Notes under the pieces: generated by a model
Databases searched by the model: none
What the model was told of the DNA's origin: nothing
Seen by the model: the letters and a program-made list of their open reading frames with translations, nothing else
Position numbers and translations under genes: made by a program
Part shown: piece by piece, positions 9,806 to 20,510 of the stretch
Layout: every line of letters starts with the position of its first letter
Numbering within the stretch: position 1 is the first letter of the stretch
Source of the DNA: Tretioscincus oriximinensis
Taxonomy: Eukaryota; Chordata; Lepidosauria; Squamata; Gymnophthalmidae
Assembly: GCA_022410635.1 (NCBI GenBank)
Contig: JAJVDF010000504.1
Span: 383,740 to 447,739, forward strand
Reading direction: 5' to 3'
Length of the DNA: 64,000 nt

Positions 9806-10078
9806 GCACAAATGGCTCAGTCACTTAGGAGATTGCCTCTCACGTGGGAGATGGGGTTCAAGGCCCTGTGTTGGACATGGGGAGAGCTGAGCATATAGCT
9901 CCAGCCAACCCAGCTGGTGGGGAAGACAGAATGTCAGCCTTCGGGCAAAATACCATTGTACGCCGCTTTGAGTCCCATTGAAAGGCGATAAAAATGGGAT
10001 ATAATAACTCAGTTCTTCTTCTTCTTCTTCTTCATCATCATCATCATCTTCTTCATCTTCATCATCTTCGTCTTCTTA
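9806..10078 (+). mobile_element. SINE2 with CTT/CAT tail
   Basis: Head ATGGCTCAGTCACTTAGGAG, body CAGCCAACCCAGCTGG, CAGCCTTCGGGCAAAATACC, then CGCTTTGAGTCCCATTGAAA and a tail of CTT repeats changing to CAT and CTT/CGT mixtures (10013-10078). An internal stretch around the usual GAATTGCAAGAAA module is deleted. Confidence 0.85.
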
Positions 10079-10491
10079 GAAGTGTATTGCCCATACTTTA
10101 CAGGTCTTTTACATTGGTTTAGTAACCCCTTTTAGGAAGCTGTTACAGCATAGTTAATGTGGATTACCACTAGTCATACGCAAATAATATGGAATATTGA
10201 GTTCTATAAAATGAGTTACCTCTTCCAATGTATGTCAGTCCTCTTAATGCAAACATATGGTGTTGTAGGTAATCCAGATCAAGATAATCCAGATTAACTG
10301 AAGTGTTTTAAATCAGTTTAAAGGCAAATAAGAGTCTTAATCTGAAGAAAGCGCCTGCTTCTCATGCTACCTAGCTTTTTCTTATTAGGTTCTATGCTGG
10401 TGTGAGACCCCTCCCTATTCAGGGCTACATCCTTTTTTTCACCATCTTTGCAAAATAACCCCAAGCCATACAAGTGACAGGGACTATAGAG
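10079..10491. other. Unassigned spacer
   Basis: No recognisable family or gene. Confidence 0.45.
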
Positions 10492-10811
10492 CAGGGGTCC
10501 TCAAACTACAGCCCGGGGCCCACATATGGACCGCCTAGGACCCTTATCCAGCCAGCAACAGCACCGGCCGCTTTCCTCCCTCCTTTCTTTCCTGAGCTCC
10601 CTCTCTTCTTCCCTTCTTTCCTCCCCTCCTCCTCTTCCTCCTCCCTTCCAGCCTCTTCAGCTGCGCCTAGCAGAGGAACATGGGATTCAGATAAGGTATA
10701 TGCAGTGTTGATAGGGATTTGTTTATAGTTTTTTTAAAACTATGGTCTGGCCCTCCAACAGTGTGAGGGACAGTGAACTGGCCCCCTGTTTAAAAAGTTT
10801 GAGGACCCCTG
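10492..10811. mobile_element. hAT-type MITE, 320 bp
   Basis: It begins CAGGGGTCCTCAAACTAC and ends GTTTGAGGACCCCTG, a near-perfect terminal inverted repeat of about 14 bp with the CAG...CTG ends typical of hAT elements. The 8-bp flanks are CTATAGAG and ATCTGGAG (5 of 8 equal), consistent with an old 8-bp target duplication. Interior CCCTCCAACAGTGTGAGGGA resembles a hAT/Charlie-type non-autonomous family I recall from several tetrapods. No transposase. Confidence 0.88.
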
Positions 10812-11453
10812 ATCTGGAGTATTCCAGGGTATAATCTGGAATAAGGCTCAATGCAGAAAGTACTTGTTTCCAGACCAGTTGTATCTTGCCTCCATCCCTC
10901 GAGTATGTTTGAAGAAAACTGGANGGGGGCACAGAGCTCATACAAGCAGCCACAATCCATCAAGACCCATCATTAAAATAATTTCAGTCCAACCCAACGT
11001 TTACCATGGGGTAGGATGGAGGGAGGAAATATTGGAAGCTTTCTTTCTCCCTCCTTCTTTGCAAACAACAGTCTCTACACAGGGTTGGAAGGATTAATAG
11101 ACAAACAAGAGTGAAAACCAGCAACACAATTAATTTTCCCCCAAACCAAGCAGGATTAGAGCCATAAACTATGTACTCCTTTCAGCATTTAAAATGCAAA
11201 CCCTTGTATTTTCCTGGAGATATAAATTTCAGATCTGTTAAACCTGCCGTGCCCTTTCAGAATTTACACAGATGTTGAACAATTTATGCATTCTTAAGCT
11301 TGCATGCAAAATCGAGCAAGTACGAACCTGTTTTGTTGCTTTTCTTTTCATTTTTTAAATTATCCCCAGAGGCACAAATTAGGGGGAACATTTTTTCCTT
11401 CCCTTGTAACAATCACCAAGGTTAGAGAAAGGGTGGTGGTGTGGGGAATCAAT
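10812..11453. other. Unassigned spacer
   Basis: No clear family. Short frames only. Confidence 0.45.
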
Positions 11454-11920
11454 CCATGCACATTCAGTGCAGAGGACAGGGGGAAGTCAGAATTCCCTTT
11501 CCTCTTTTAAGGTTCTTATTCCTTTATTCCTTTATTAATTTATTCTTTTATTCCTTTATTTATTTTCTTTATTTTCTTTTTTTTATTTTACTTCCATTTT
11601 TATACCACCATCCATGCACATTCAGTGCAGAGGACAGGGAGAAGTTAGAATTCCTTTTCCTCTTTTAAGGTTCTTATTCATTTATTCCTTTATTAATTTA
11701 TTCCTTTATTTCTTTATTCCATTATTCCTTTATTTATTTTATTTATTTCCATTTTTATTCTGCCAGCCATGCACATTCAGTGCAGAGGACAGGAAGAAGT
11801 TAGAATTCCCTTTCCTCTTTTAAGGTTCTTATTCACTTATTCCTTTATTAATTTATTCCTTTATTTCTTTATTCCTTTATGTATTTTATTTATTTCCATT
11901 TTTATACCGCCCAATACCCG
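11454..11920. repeat. Minisatellite, three units of about 155 bp
   Basis: Three units start at 11454, 11612 and 11767 with CCATGCACATTCAGTGCAGA, each followed by GAATTCC(C/T)TTTCCTC and a TTCCTTTATT-rich half. The last unit runs into an L2/SINE1-type tail in antisense (TTTTTATACCGCCCAATACC), and each unit ends in a degraded copy of that tail, so the array seems to have grown from the end of a retroelement. Confidence 0.9.
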
Positions 11921-11990
11921 AAGGTGTCAAAGTGCTTTTAAAATCACAGTTAACATATTAAAAAACATCAGTCAAAGAGATTGACAATGA
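11885..11990 (-). mobile_element. L2 3' tail fragment, antisense
   Basis: TTTATACCGCCCAATACCCG then AAGGTGTCAAAGTGCTTTTA is the reversed tail seen at 30.6, 38.1 and 45.7 kb, followed by the usual A-rich stretch. Confidence 0.7.
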
Positions 11991-12460
11991 AGATGTCAAC
12001 CCAGTGTGCAGCAGCAGCAAAAAAGGCAAATTCTATGTTGGGGATAATTAGGAAAGAAATCGAAAACAAGTAAGCAAATGTTGTGGTGACCAGAACTGAA
12101 CACAGGATTACAAATGTGGCCTCACCACAGATTTATAAAGATGCAAAGCAACATATGCTGACTTGTTTTCGACAACAAGAATGATCAAGGGTCAGGAGCA
12201 CCTCCCTTATGAAGTCAGGCTGCGATGTCTGGGTCTCTTCAGCCTCGAAAGGCGACATTTGAGTGTACAAAATCATGCATGGGATGGANAGGGTGAATAG
12301 AGAAAAGATGTTTTCTCTCTCACACAACACAAGGACCAGGGGGCCCTCCTTAAAACTGATGGGCAGGAAAGTGAGAAGAGACAAATGAAAGTATTTTTTA
12401 CCCAGAGGGTCATCGGCCTGTGGAATTTACTACCTGTAGCTAATAGCTAACAGGTTGGAT
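11991..12460 (+). mobile_element. L3 LINE, left part (split by hAT-g)
   Basis: L3 C-terminal region and 3' end in sense: GTGTGCAGCAGCAGCAAAAA, GGACCAGGGGGCCCTCC, CCAGAGGGTCATCGGCC. The part between 12080 and 12190 is rearranged: a short piece reads AAAGATGCAAAGCAACATATG. Continues after the hAT-g insertion at 12868. Confidence 0.88.
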
Positions 12461-12859
12461 CAGTGGCGGCTGGCCTCTGGGTTCATCGGGTATGGCAAAC
12501 ACCCAGAGATTAAAATCAATTATGAAATCTTCATAGAAAACGACAGAGAACCATTGGCCAACCGTAGGCTTTCATAGAGAAGCTGCCAACAAATTAAAAA
12601 GCTCCAGGCAGCATTTTTAATTAACAAAAGGGGTCGCTGATCCCAGAACCAATGGAAGGGCTGCCTAGGAGGTGCTACAGCCTCTCTCTCTCTCTCATTC
12701 TCCATGGAGGTGCCATTTTGTATTGACATTCAACTTGTAGACTGAAAGAGAGACCGGTAAGTGGTTGAATGTGACTCCTCACAGCCGCTTTCCTAGCTGA
12801 GGTGGGAGGAACCTGCGCCCCCCCCCCCTCCCAGCCTCAGACTGTATCAGCCACTGCTG
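12461..12859 (+). mobile_element. hAT-g element, 399 bp, inserted in L3
   Basis: Starts CAGTGGCGGCTGGCC and ends CAGCCACTGCTG. Flanks GGTTGGAT (12453-12460) and GCTAGGAT (12860-12867) are 6 of 8 equal, and an uninterrupted L3 copy at 46.2 kb has GCTTGGAT once at this site, so an 8-bp target duplication, typical of hAT, is supported. Other copies are at 23.97, 39.68 and 58.63 kb. No coding sequence. Confidence 0.87.
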
Positions 12860-12867
12860 GCTAGGAT

Positions 12868-13118
12868 AGCTTCAAGACAGGTTTATTGACACCAAGGGTA
12901 TAAATGGGTCCTAGGATGGATATCTTGATGTTGTCTTCGGGGTGGAGCCACAGGCAGGACTCCTGAGATACCATTTGCAGGGAGTCATGAACAGGTGAAG
13001 ATTTTGCTTTCCTTTGTTCAGGCTGCCCAGGGGCATCTGGTGGGCCTCTGGTGGGACAGAAGGCTGCACTAGGTGGGCTCTGGCCTGATCCAGTATGGCT
13101 CTTCTGATGTTTTTATGT
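12868..13118 (+). mobile_element. L3 LINE, right part
   Basis: Resumes with AGCTTCAAGACAGGTTTATT and runs through GGTGGAGCCACAGGCAGG, CAGGCTGCCCAGGGGCATC and TGATCCAGTATGGCTCTTC to the 3' terminal ATGTTTTTATGTT, the usual L3 end. Confidence 0.9.
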
Positions 13119-13149
13119 TTATGTTTTTATCTTCAAGCATTTTCTGAAT

Positions 13150-13622
13150 GTGCCTAGAGATGATTGGCGCACCTAGAGGGGGAGACTATTCTGTAGGTTG
13201 GGGGCTGCCACAGAGGAGGCCCGATCCCGAGTGCCCACCTTTTTGCCACTGAGAGGTGGTACGTTGATGAGGTCCTCCCCTGCAGATCTTAAGGCAGGCT
13301 CATATCGGAGAAGGCGTTCCTTTAAATTTTTGGGCACCACGTTATATAAGACTTTATAGGTGAAAGTTAATACCTTGATGCGTATCTTGCCAGTCGTTCC
13401 ATCCAGCAGCCTAGCATTTGTGTTTTGCTCCAGGTGCAGCTTCTGAACCGTTTTCAAGGGCAGCCCCATATAGAATGACAGTAGTCCAATCTGGAAGTTA
13501 CCAGAGTATGGATCACTGTGGCCAGGTGAACCCTGTCCAAAAGTGGCCACAACTGGTGGAGCACTAGGCAACAAATGTGTATCTGTTAGATGTATAATTT
13601 TCCAAGTGGAAAGGAGGGTCAC
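13150..13622 (-). pseudogene. L2-type LINE ORF2 C-terminus
   Basis: 149 residues on the minus strand (13173-13622): MGLPLKTVQKLHLEQNTNAR, LLDGTTGKIRIKVLTFTYK, LYNVVPKNLKERLLRYEP, LRSAGEDLINVPPLSGK, VGTRDRASSVAAPNLQNSLP. This is the conserved tail of vertebrate L2 ORF2, where the usual pattern is ...QNAAARLL...FKVLxLTYKAL...YLKERL...LRSxxxxxLxVPxxR...RAFSxxAPxLWNSLP. The HWLP segment is missing between GTTGK and IRIKV, pointing to an internal deletion. No RT core is present. Confidence 0.85.
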
Positions 13623-14848
13623 TGTGGAATGCCATCTATTTCATGGGGACTCTGAGTATTCTGGGGCTGGTCCCCAAGTGTTCTAGGGGAGGGGGCACCT
13701 TTGGTGTTCCATGCACTATTCTGATGGTAGACCATAACGTCACGGTCTACCAGGAAATTGGCTATGGCACTTTTTTGTTTGCAAATTAGCAGGTGGGAAG
13801 ATATCTATGGAAGGGAAATCCATAAACCCTTTCATATTACTCAAAGAAAAAGACATTTCAAGTAGGAACGAATCTTTCAAACATTCTTTAAGTGGATATT
13901 TTAAAACATTAAGTAATAAGAGAGAAACAGCGATGGTTAGACCAATCAGATACCGAGGGGGCTNTAACTCCCNCCTCCCTTGCTATCTGATTGGACTAAC
14001 AGTGGCACCAAAATGCCACCAACCATGATGGCAGGCACATTAGGTGTATACCAGTTGGGCCCTCAAGGTTGGTTTCTTCTAGCTTCCCCTGCCCACCAGA
14101 TGGTAAGGTAGGAGCAGCAGGGGTAGATAGCAGGAAATTGTTGGGAGCCCTGCCATACTGGGGGAGGCAAAGGGAAACAGTTGGGGTCTTTGATGCACTG
14201 GGGGGGGGGCAGTGGGAACCAAAGGTGTGCCCCACAGGCACACACCTGTTGCCCCCCCTACAGGGACAATACCTGCCACGGAACCCACGCCAGCTGGCTA
14301 GAGGAAGGCAGCCTAGAACCAAGCTTATTTCCCATAGCGAACTCAGGCTAGTCCCCCTAGTCATTACATAAAACAAAATTACAACAATCTGATATTAATC
14401 TGATGTTAATTTCTCTGAAAGTTACCCACCTTTTAAAAAAATGAAATCCAATCATTATATTTCAAACAGCTGCGTTTTGAAATATGCATATTAGTGAAAA
14501 AAATCAATATGAGCATGTATAGTTTTAGGAAGTTATTGGTTGTGTGCATTAGGTAAAACATTTACACAAAACTGCATGTTTTGCTTATTTATTTCATTAA
14601 ACATTTACAAGCAATATATGGCTATTAGAATACATTACGTTTTATTCACAGTCATCAAAATTCCTTTCAATAATGGATCTAATTTCTTTTGGGCCATTTC
14701 TTCCAAGCATTATTGAAGAATATGAAAGGCCATTTGGGGGGGGGGGGGTTNGGAAAATTTTGGGACTAAATTTGTAAAATGTCCTTCCACTATTGGCTTC
14801 TCCATTTTATCCATCAGCAAATTATCAAGTGGTGTATACTCCCATATG
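13623..14848. other. Unassigned spacer with GC-rich centre
   Basis: Contains an 11-bp inverted repeat CCAATCAGATA/TATCTGATTGG around 13940-13996 and a GC-rich part (14000-14330) with open frames on both strands but no signature. A poly-G/T stretch lies near 14737. Confidence 0.4.
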
Positions 14849-15063
14849 TTAGGCTGACCAGATGACCCCTTTTGTTGGGTGCGGGGGGGGTGGGGTTGAA
14901 AACCCGTTTTTGGGTTACCTCCAGGTTTTTCTGAGGAAAAAAAAACACACCAAATTTTAAAAAATCATTTTTTGAAAAAAATTTCCTCAGAAAAAAAGGG
15001 AGGTACCCAAAAACCGGGTTTTACACACACACACCCCGAAAAGGGTCATTTGGTCAGCCTACC
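14849..15063. mobile_element. Element A hairpin, short form
   Basis: AGGCTGACCAGATGACCCC at the left pairs with GGTCATTTGGTCAGCCT at the right. Arms continue with AAAACCC, ACCTCC and TTTCTGAGGAAAA and their complements around a small A/T-rich loop. Confidence 0.87.
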
Positions 15064-15285
15064 GTATGTGTCCATAGCATTGCTTAATCATTATTCTTGC
15101 ACCATGAATAACTGCCACAAAATAGTAACATTTTTAAGATCTACTTTGTGTTTATGTCAGATTCACATTTGCATTGAAATAGTCCAATGAGTTAGCAAGA
15201 ACATTTGTAGTGATAATTACTTCACTATCCTCTGATCACCCTGAAATACTACAATATATATTTTCTATTTCTATCAATCATTATT
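15064..15285. other. Unassigned spacer
   Basis: AT-rich; no family recognised. Confidence 0.4.
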
Positions 15286-15905
15286 ATTATTAATGATTAG
15301 TCCATTGACCATATCATAAATACAAAACCAGTAAAACTCAGTTATCCATTAAAACAACCAATTAAAACAATTACAGTCAATAGATCTATGTTTAAATCAT
15401 TTAAAAACAATTAAAAGTTGGGTTAGAACATTTAAACAATTACAGCCAGTAAATCTACATCCCCCCAGTTGTAAATGCAGTTCCAAACCTATTAGCCTTG
15501 GCTATAAATGCCGCTACTCTCATAATAATAAATGCATTTTATCTTGGTTACTCAATTCTATGGTGATTTTCCAAACATGGCACCAGAATCTGCATTCTGA
15601 TAGTTTTATACAAGGATCCGTCCAATAGGAAATGAGACGTATCCTCTACTGCTTTTGCATTCACAAATACAGGGCCTGTTTTATCTCGGGGTTTTGCCAT
15701 ATCTCCCCATGTTGATCGTTTTTTTTAACTGATCAAGTCTCGATTTGGTAAATAATGTCCTAAAATACAGTGGCATATTGAAGTGATGATATTCCTCCAG
15801 CTTGAGATTTGTAGGCGGTTAAAGATGGAATTGATTTAGCTGTTGCGATAGATGTCAAATCACTTTGTGCTTCTATGTCACTGATTGAGAATATCTCTTG
15901 CTTTA
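15286..15905 (-). mobile_element. LINE-X remnant, antisense
   Basis: Begins with a poly-T-like ATTATTATTATT and GATTAGTCCATTGACCATAT, comparable to the 3' end at 54.1 kb (GATTAGTCATTTGACCGTAT). Further along, GTCCAATAGGAAATGAGAC and ATATCTCCCCATGTTGAT parallel the zinc-motif coding stretch at 54.48-54.53 kb, but the frame is destroyed. Confidence 0.65.
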
Positions 15906-15945
15906 TCTCCCATTTGGCCTAGAAATAATATTTAAACTTAATATA

Positions 15946-16158
15946 AATTAGGTTGACCAGATGACCCCTTCTGAGGGGGTTTGAAAACCCGATTTTGGGG
16001 TGCCTCCCTCCCGTTTTTTCTGAGGAAAAATAAATTAATAAATAAAAATAGAAAAAAAAATCTTTCTTTGACAAAAATTTCCTCAGAAAAAATTGGGAGG
16101 TACCGCAAAAAAGGGTTTTCAACCCCCACGAAAAGGGGTCATCTGGTCAACCTAAATT
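15946..16158. mobile_element. Element A hairpin, short form
   Basis: AAATTAGGTTGACCAGATG at the left mirrors CATCTGGTCAACCTAAATTT at the right. The arms are nearly complete, with the usual ACCCCTT, CCTCC and TTTCTGAGGAAAA blocks. Confidence 0.88.
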
Positions 16159-16375
16159 TACCTTACATGAACTGCCCTAGAAACGTTCTCGGAGGAAGGG
16201 TGAAGGCTGTGTTCTTTCCTTTCTGTGATCTACATACCTGGCACCTCCCTTCCCACATGACACGATTCCACCCATTTATGGTGAACTAGGTAAATACTCG
16301 TAGAGCAGAGAAATACTAGACTACGGTCTTTGCATTTACTTCTCCTGTGTAGGAAAAGGAATACCAGATACAAAC

Positions 16376-17384
16376 GGTAGACTGACCAGATTTTCTGAGG
16401 ACCAAAACCGGGGTAATTAATATTCATGCTAATTTGCTAATTCATGCTAATTCATGAATATGCAAATCACCCACCAACGTGCATTCCCATCTGAAATTCC
16501 TGCCTGAGAAATCTGTGAAGAATGGGAGAATTTTTTTAAGTGCATGAAAATTTTTAAAGTGTGTGAGAATTTTTAAAGTGTGCAATAAGTTTTGGAGTGC
16601 ATCATAAATTTGCATTTTTTTATCATTATTTTTACTGTGGGGAGGGTGCCTTCAGGAACTGGCCTCAGTTGCTAGTGCCCCCTAGCGCTGGAGCTGTGAA
16701 TTATTTTTTTTAATCATTATTTTTGGATTTTAAAATTTTCCTACTGGTTGAAGTTGATTTTTTGCCCAATAGGCTTGGCTCCACTAACTTTAAAGGACAA
16801 TCATAACTCCATTCAGAAAACTGCGATTCTAGAAAAGCTGAGCTCCCTGGGTTTGTCATCCCAGTTGCTGATACCTTTAGGACACGAGCAGGCAAAACTG
16901 GTGATCAAGCAGCGCATCTGGGACTTAGATCTACAAACACGATTAGGAAAACTGGATAGAATGCCAGTTATAAAAGAAGGGATGAGACCATTAAAACCAG
17001 CTGATTATATTTCTAAATTAACCATCTCAAAGCACAGAAGATCATTCACCCTGGCTAGATTTAACATCCTACCATCTGTGCTGCTGAATGGCAGATATGA
17101 GGGTATACCCTACAANNAAAGAATCTGCCCNTGCGGATCCAATGAAGTTGAGACTGCAACTCATGTTCTCCTCCATTGTGGGATGTACCTGGAACTCAGG
17201 AGGGAGTGGTGGTGTAGTGATTTAAAAATAAATAAATAAAATAAAATTATTATTATTATTATTATTATTTCCTCAGCAAAAACTGGGGAAATGATTCTAC
17301 ACACACACACCCCAGGAGGGTGGGGTAGACAACCCAAAACTGGGTCCCCCCCCCAAAAAAAGGGGGTAATCAGGTCAGCCTAAC
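16376..17384 (-). mobile_element. Element A, long form, split by a LINE-X fragment
   Basis: The left end (GACTGACCAGATTTTCTGAG) and following AT-rich blocks are the reverse complement of the right part of the long copy at 21.13-21.82 kb, including AATTAATATTCATGCTAAT, ACCCACC and the repeated AGAATTTTTAAAGTGTG blocks. The right end (16 bp before 17384) carries GTAATCAGGTCAGCCTA. Between them (about 16740-17206) sits a LINE-X coding fragment. Confidence 0.82.
16740..17206 (+). pseudogene. LINE-X ORF2 C-terminal fragment with CxC...H...C motif
   Basis: A 163-codon frame (16748-17239) whose first about 153 codons are LINE-like: LSSLGLSSQLLIPLGHEQAK, LVIKQRIWDLDLQTRLGK, KPADYISKLTISKHRRSFT, LARFNILPSVLLNGRYEG, then CxCGSNEVETATHVLLHCG. 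The Cys-x-Cys ... His-x4-Cys pattern is a zinc-knuckle-like module found after the RT in some LINE clades. Three N bases fall just before and in it. The last codons belong to element A again. The RT core is absent. Clade not assigned. Confidence 0.78.
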
Positions 17385-17655
17385 AAAAGGCAGGGAACAG
17401 TCAACTCAGTCAGCAGGTGGGAATGGTCCCAATCAATTGTTTTCTGAATGTTTTAATGAATGTTTTGAATAAAGCCAATAGTACAGCTGATGGAGCTGGT
17501 AGCCCTTTGAGAGTAACTTGAGATATTAGTATCCTTTGCTACTGGATATTAGTAACTTGAGATATTAGTAACTTGAGCTTTTAGTATCCTTTGCTACTAG
17601 CTCCTTTGCTAGACTTTCTACTAGACTAACACGGCTATTTCTCTGAAATTGACCA
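17385..17655. mobile_element. Element P fragment with short duplications
   Basis: The part from 17488 holds GCTGGTAGCCCTTTGAGAG, then repeated TTAGTAACTTGAGATA and AGTATCCTTTGCTACT units, then ACTAGACTAACACGGCTATT. ACTAACACGGC is the hallmark of an abundant reptile and turtle dispersed repeat, also present near 25.66 kb. 17385-17487 is unassigned. Confidence 0.6.
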
Positions 17656-18420
17656 CAGTGATGTACATACCCAAACATTTATTAAATATTCTGTTTCTAA
17701 AATATTCTAGCCATAACACAGTCCCATTGTACATAAAATAAAATATCTGTTTTCTCTGCATCCCCTCCAACATGTGCATGAAATTGTGATGTTCATTTTT
17801 GCTAATTTAACTATTTGCAAATACCATTAATAGATGCTCCCCATTGCTTTCTGTCTGGTTGAACTGTTTTTCCACTAAAGATTTCCAAGATTTGCTATTA
17901 ACTGCTATCCTCATGCCAGTTTCTAGCTTTTCTCAATTCTTCTCATGTTTTGCTTTCGATTTAATAAATAAAATTTGATATACATGTGATGCATTAAGGT
18001 AGAGATATGCTGGACTGATTCTGCTGGTTTGCAATTCACAAGTTAATGAATGATCGCATCAGAATAGGCTGCTTGGATATCTAAAAAAAAATCAATTGAA
18101 TCAAACCAGTTCTTAATTTACGAACACAAATTATTTGATTGAACAGTTTGCGTTTATGGCAGAGGTTTGCTCTTAAAATAATTTTCCTCACATGGAAAAA
18201 TACACAAATTTAATGCTTTCGAACTATTTCAAAGTGCAAATAGCTGTTTGTTCAGTTCACCAGTTCGATGGTCACCAAACACATCATTTTAGTTTGTGTC
18301 AACTGTACACTAAAACAAAAGAAATATNCTTAATAATGGTGGTCATGTGATGTGAGGTGGTATAAAAATATATAAGCCAAATTCTAGATTGGTAACATGA
18401 GCAACGTGTGAACAAAAATA
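17656..18420. other. Unassigned AT-rich spacer
   Basis: No gene or known family recognised. Confidence 0.45.
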
Positions 18421-18776
18421 AGAACATAAGAACATCAGAAGAGCCATATTGGATCAGGCCGGAGCCCACCTAGTCCAACCTTCTGTCCCACCTAGATGCC
18501 CACCAGATGCCCCTGGGCAGCCTGAACATAAGAAAGCAAAATATGCTCCTGTTCATGACTCCCTGCAAATGGGACTTCAGGAGTCCTGCCTGTTGCTCCA
18601 TCCCAGAGGCAACATCCAGGCATCCATCCTAGGACCCATTGATACCCTTGGTGTCCATGAACCTGCCTAGTCCTGTCTTGAATCTATCCAAGCTGTTAGC
18701 TACCACCTTCTCTTCAGGAAGTCAATCTCACAGGCTGATGACCCTCTGGGTGAAAAAATACTTTCCTTTGTCTGGA
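18421..18776 (-). mobile_element. L3 LINE, 3' end, antisense
   Basis: Starts AGAACATAAGAACATCAGAA and runs through CCATATTGGATCAGGCC, CACCAGATGCCCCTGGGC, GAGTCCTGCCTGTTGCTCC and CTTCTCTTCAGGAAGTCAAT to GGGTGAAAAAATACTTTCC. It contains no open frame of note. Confidence 0.92.
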
Positions 18777-19515
18777 AACAAGAGATACTTTCATGGCGTG
18801 GGAACATTATTTTATTTTTGATTTCAAGCAGTTAAATGTCTTCCACTGACATTTTAGTTGGTTTGTTTTTCCCAAGTTCTGTTAGTTAGACAACAATTAC
18901 CTATAANCCTTAAAGTCTTTGTTAAACACTGCAAGTTTCTTGAGTCACAGCTGTGATTCTTAAACTAGCAAAATTAAAACAAAACAGTAAGTGCCAATAA
19001 TATAAAGAATATAATATAAAGAATGGGTGATTTTTTTCCCTAATTTTGATGTATGNGAATGTTTGATAATGTATTCTATTTTTATGTTGCAAGACATTGA
19101 TTATTTATAATTTTAAATGCACACACACACCCCTGATACCTCCCCTCTCTCACACACACAAAGAGCTGTTGGCACTCTAGAAGTGCCTGCCAAACATCTG
19201 CCCTGCTGTTTCTCTCAGTTGGCAGGAAGTTCAGACACATTGCAAATTCCGTTTCAGACAATTGACAAGGAGAGAAGTAAATGAGTAGCGATCAGTTGGC
19301 ATCAGGGCTCAGGAATGACAATTATCTAAAAGTAACAAGGTAATTAAGTGACAAGAACTCTTTGGAATAACAAGAGAAAGAAAGATCTTATTCTCTGCTG
19401 CTATAGCAAGATGAGTCTTCTTGGCAGGTGTTTTTGTTTAAATTCCAAAGATTTCTTTGGAAGGGAGAAACATGGCAATAAATACATAATTTGCTTTGGT
19501 CTTATTCCTCTCTTC
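18777..19515. other. Unassigned spacer with CA run
   Basis: A short (CA)n stretch lies at about 19120-19160. Nothing else recognised. Confidence 0.45.
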
Positions 19516-19925
19516 CCCAAAAGAAGAAGAAGAAGAAGAAGAAGAAGAAGAAGAAAGGAGAAAGGAGAAAAGAGAAAAGAGAAAAGAGAAAAGAGAAANN
19601 NNNNNNNNNNNNNNNNNNNNNNNNNNNNNNNNNNNNNNNNNNNNNNNNNNNNNNNNNNNNNNNNNNNNNNNNNNNNNNNNNNNNNNNNNNNNNNNNNNNN
19701 NNNNNNNNNNNNNNNNNNNNNNNNNNNNNNNNNNNNNNNNNNNNNNNNNGAGAAGGAGAAGAAAAAAAAGAAAAAGAAAAAGGAGTATGAACAGTGAATA
19801 GAGAAAAAATGTTTTCTCTGTCAAAAAAGACCAGGAAGAGGAAGAGGAAGAGGAAGAAGAGGAAGAAGAAGAAGAAGAGGAAGAAGAAGAAGAAGAGGAA
19901 GAAGAAGAAGAAGAGGAAGAAGAAA
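19516..19925. repeat. GAA/GAGGAA purine microsatellite with 151-bp gap
   Basis: GAA repeats (19519-19556) change to AAAGGAG and AAAAGAG units before a run of N (19599-19749), then continue as GAAGGAG and GAGGAAGAAGAA to 19925. At about 19792-19833 a piece of L3 (GAATAGAGAAAAAATGTTTT) is embedded in the tract. The Glu/Lys/Arg-rich frames here are not genes. The true length is unknown. Confidence 0.93.
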
Positions 19926-20408
19926 TAATTGTTCTAAACAGATTTATTCTATTTCAGTTTTCTGGTATTTTAACCATTCACTCTAGACGACTGCATGCTT
20001 TTTTAATTATAGGTTTACATTTTTTAAAAAGATGAAAAAAAGTCAGTGCTAAAGCGGTTTAGTTTTTCTTTCTTTTCCCTGTACCTATATTTGTTTAAAA
20101 TATTTGTTTAGTTTCCTTCATTATGAATTCAGGTTGGCTTGCAACAGTAAAATAAAATTAATTGAATAAAAACTGTTACTAAACAGGCTGCCAAGTGATA
20201 ATTTTATTGGTAACCAACAAATGCTGCATTTACAAAATTATTCCAGGGAAGATCTGAACATGCAACAAATTTGGTATAAAGTTAATATCAGGTGGAGGGG
20301 AAGAAACAATACCACCATTTGACTGCAGTAACATGAAAAAAAATCTCTGATTCAGATGAGAATCATACATAGATTGTGGTCACATTGCCTTATTCATTCA
20401 TTCTTAGA
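19926..20408. other. Unassigned AT-rich spacer
   Basis: No gene or family recognised. Confidence 0.45.
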
Positions 20409-20510
20409 CCTGCCTACTTCACAGGATGTCCGCCGTAGGGAAAGCAACGAAAGCTAAGTGAGCNGCCCTTTGGTTAATTATTTATTATAAAAAATAAATA
20501 TTATTATTAC
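20409..20510 (+). mobile_element. SINE1 3' fragment
   Basis: CTGCCTACTTCACAGGATG, GGGAAAGCAACGAAAGCTA, GCCCTTTGGTTAATT, then AATAAATATTATTAT. Head and middle are missing. Confidence 0.7.

Noticed and set aside
13996..14376. Overlapping frames on both strands, up to 126 codons
   Set aside because: Both strands are open because of local GC richness; no motif, splice signal or start context supports either.
19348..19824. Lys/Glu-rich frames of about 100-149 codons
   Set aside because: They cross the N gap and translate a purine simple repeat.
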